A stretch of DNA of 23,706 bases, taken from assembly GCA_000961805.1 (NCBI GenBank), contig LADV01000340.1:1-23706 (forward strand). The letters run 5' to 3'. The DNA comes from Peptococcaceae bacterium BRH_c23. GTDB lineage: Bacteria; Bacillota_B; Desulfitobacteriia; Desulfitobacteriales; Desulfitobacteriaceae. Each line of letters begins with the position of its first letter. Positions within the stretch are counted from its first letter, which is position 1. Made by a program: the position numbers and the translations under genes. The notes beneath the pieces were generated by a model. That model saw only the letters and a program-made list of their open reading frames with translations. It was not told where the DNA came from and searched no databases. Of this stretch, positions 23,044-23,706 are shown in pieces.

Positions 23044-23706
23044 GTGACCTGCCCGGTAGTCAACAGCCGGAAGCGAGTCTTGCATGTTAGGAAGCATTTC
23101 TAGTGTGAAGCGTAGACAGCAAGTACAAAAGCTGTGTGATTGAGCCTCGATCGCAGCCCATAAACCTGTCTATACTAACCGGTGAAAGTCCGGCCGCGGT
23201 AGTTTTCCCGTTCGACCGTGTAGTTATATCCGACTCTCATTTCAGGTGACTGAATGAGGGAAAGCTCGGAAGTAAAAGTCCTCGCTGCTCCACTGAGAGT
23301 AGACTGGTTAGGGGGACAAGCAATCTTGGAGGCCGTAGCATAAAGCGAACACTGCAGCGCCGAAATAGTCACCCTGCGATAGGCCAGATTTGAGCAGGAT
23401 TTTGGAGGGTGTCGAGTCGTTTCGAGGTTGACGAAGACTGGTAAGCTTTCGGAAGTAATGGGAATATGCACGAAAGTTACCCTCGGCAACCCTCTATTTC
23501 GTTGGAGCTTTCGCTTTCTTCAGGTCGAGAGCAGTACAATGGTACCTTATAGACCTGGTACCATTGTCCGACCGGGGTGGAGCAGCCGTCAAGGCTGAGA
23601 ATCTAATGGAGTGAAAGTCTCCTGTCACCAATTGACCGGATTCGGGTGACTAGCTTATCCAATGCGTGAGGAGGTAACGAATCACGTTCTGCTTGGACGA
23701 AAAAGC
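23044..23706 (+). mobile_element. 5' part of a group II intron, running off the window
   Basis: From about 23044 the sequence is GC-richer, hairpin-dense and non-coding. Long-range pairs are visible: GTAGACAG (23112-23119) with CTGTCTAT (23167-23174), and an 11-base-pair stem 23536-23546 with 23557-23567 nested in GGTCG/CGACC. The stretch CTAATGGAGTGAAAGTCTCC near 23605 is typical of domain I in bacterial group II introns. The 5' end is either GTGAC at 23044 or GTGTG at 23134; pairing of 23112-23119 favours the former. The intron-encoded protein should start right of the window. It does not look like a copy of the remnant at 107-641. Confidence 0.6.

Noticed and set aside
23176..23300. RNase P RNA-like phrases (GAAAGTCCGG, GAGGGAAAGCTCGG)
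   Set aside because: The order and spacing of conserved RNase P helices are missing, while group II intron domain I-like pairs explain the region better.

Overview
The window reads as a stretch of a low-to-mid GC, Gram-positive, anaerobic genome of the Clostridia / Peptococcaceae kind (relatives of Desulfotomaculum, Pelotomaculum, Desulfosporosinus). This is an inference from strong AGGAGG-type ribosome binding sites, GTG starts, group II intron sequences, a DUF3870 gene, acetyl-CoA hydrolase/transferase-family CoA transferases and a sigma-54 activator with CBS and PAS domains. No rRNA or tRNA was seen, so the taxon is not fixed.

Layout. Positions 1-640 hold a terminator and the decayed 5' part of a group II intron with a truncated reverse transcriptase. 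A DUF3870 gene (893-1243) follows behind a good sigma-A promoter and ends at a strong terminator; a chemoreceptor-like gene scrap lies at 1456-1752. The first catabolic block on the + strand holds a CoA transferase (1815-3176), a free SCP2 lipid-binding protein (3351-3677), an alkylsulfatase-family metallo-hydrolase (3907-5553), an MFS transporter (5685-6908), and a tight trio of aldehyde dehydrogenase, DUF779 protein and iron alcohol dehydrogenase (7156-10204). It closes with a possible IS200/IS605 end scrap and a terminator. A minus-strand sigma-54 activator (10632-12734) faces away from a second + strand block. That block starts at a near-consensus -24/-12 promoter (13029-13044) with an inverted-repeat activator site 75 bases upstream. 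It contains SCP-x-type thiolase, acyl-CoA synthetase, a wrecked MaoC/CaiB chimera, two MaoC-type hot-dog proteins, an SDR dehydrogenase, an LCAD/IVD-type acyl-CoA dehydrogenase and an alpha/beta hydrolase (13371-20729). After a DUF35 remnant and a 150-base inverted-repeat element comes a second CoA transferase (21520-22884), a terminator, and the start of another group II intron (from about 23044 to the window end).

How the genes may work together. The two blocks spell a complete route in principle: ester or sulfate-ester cleavage, alcohol to aldehyde to acid, CoA activation by ligase or CoA transferase, then one beta-oxidation spiral (acyl-CoA dehydrogenase, MaoC hydratase, SDR 3-hydroxyacyl-CoA dehydrogenase, thiolase). 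If the metallo-hydrolase really cleaves alkyl sulfates, a sulfate-reducing host would gain both a carbon source and its electron acceptor from one molecule. That is a hypothesis. The SCP-x thiolase and paired MaoC/FAS1-like proteins are more typical of branched, alicyclic or isoprenoid/steroid acyl-CoAs than of plain fatty acids.

The region also shows decay and remodelling: three damaged pathway genes (MaoC, CaiB, DUF35), mobile-element scraps, and group II intron sequence at both edges.
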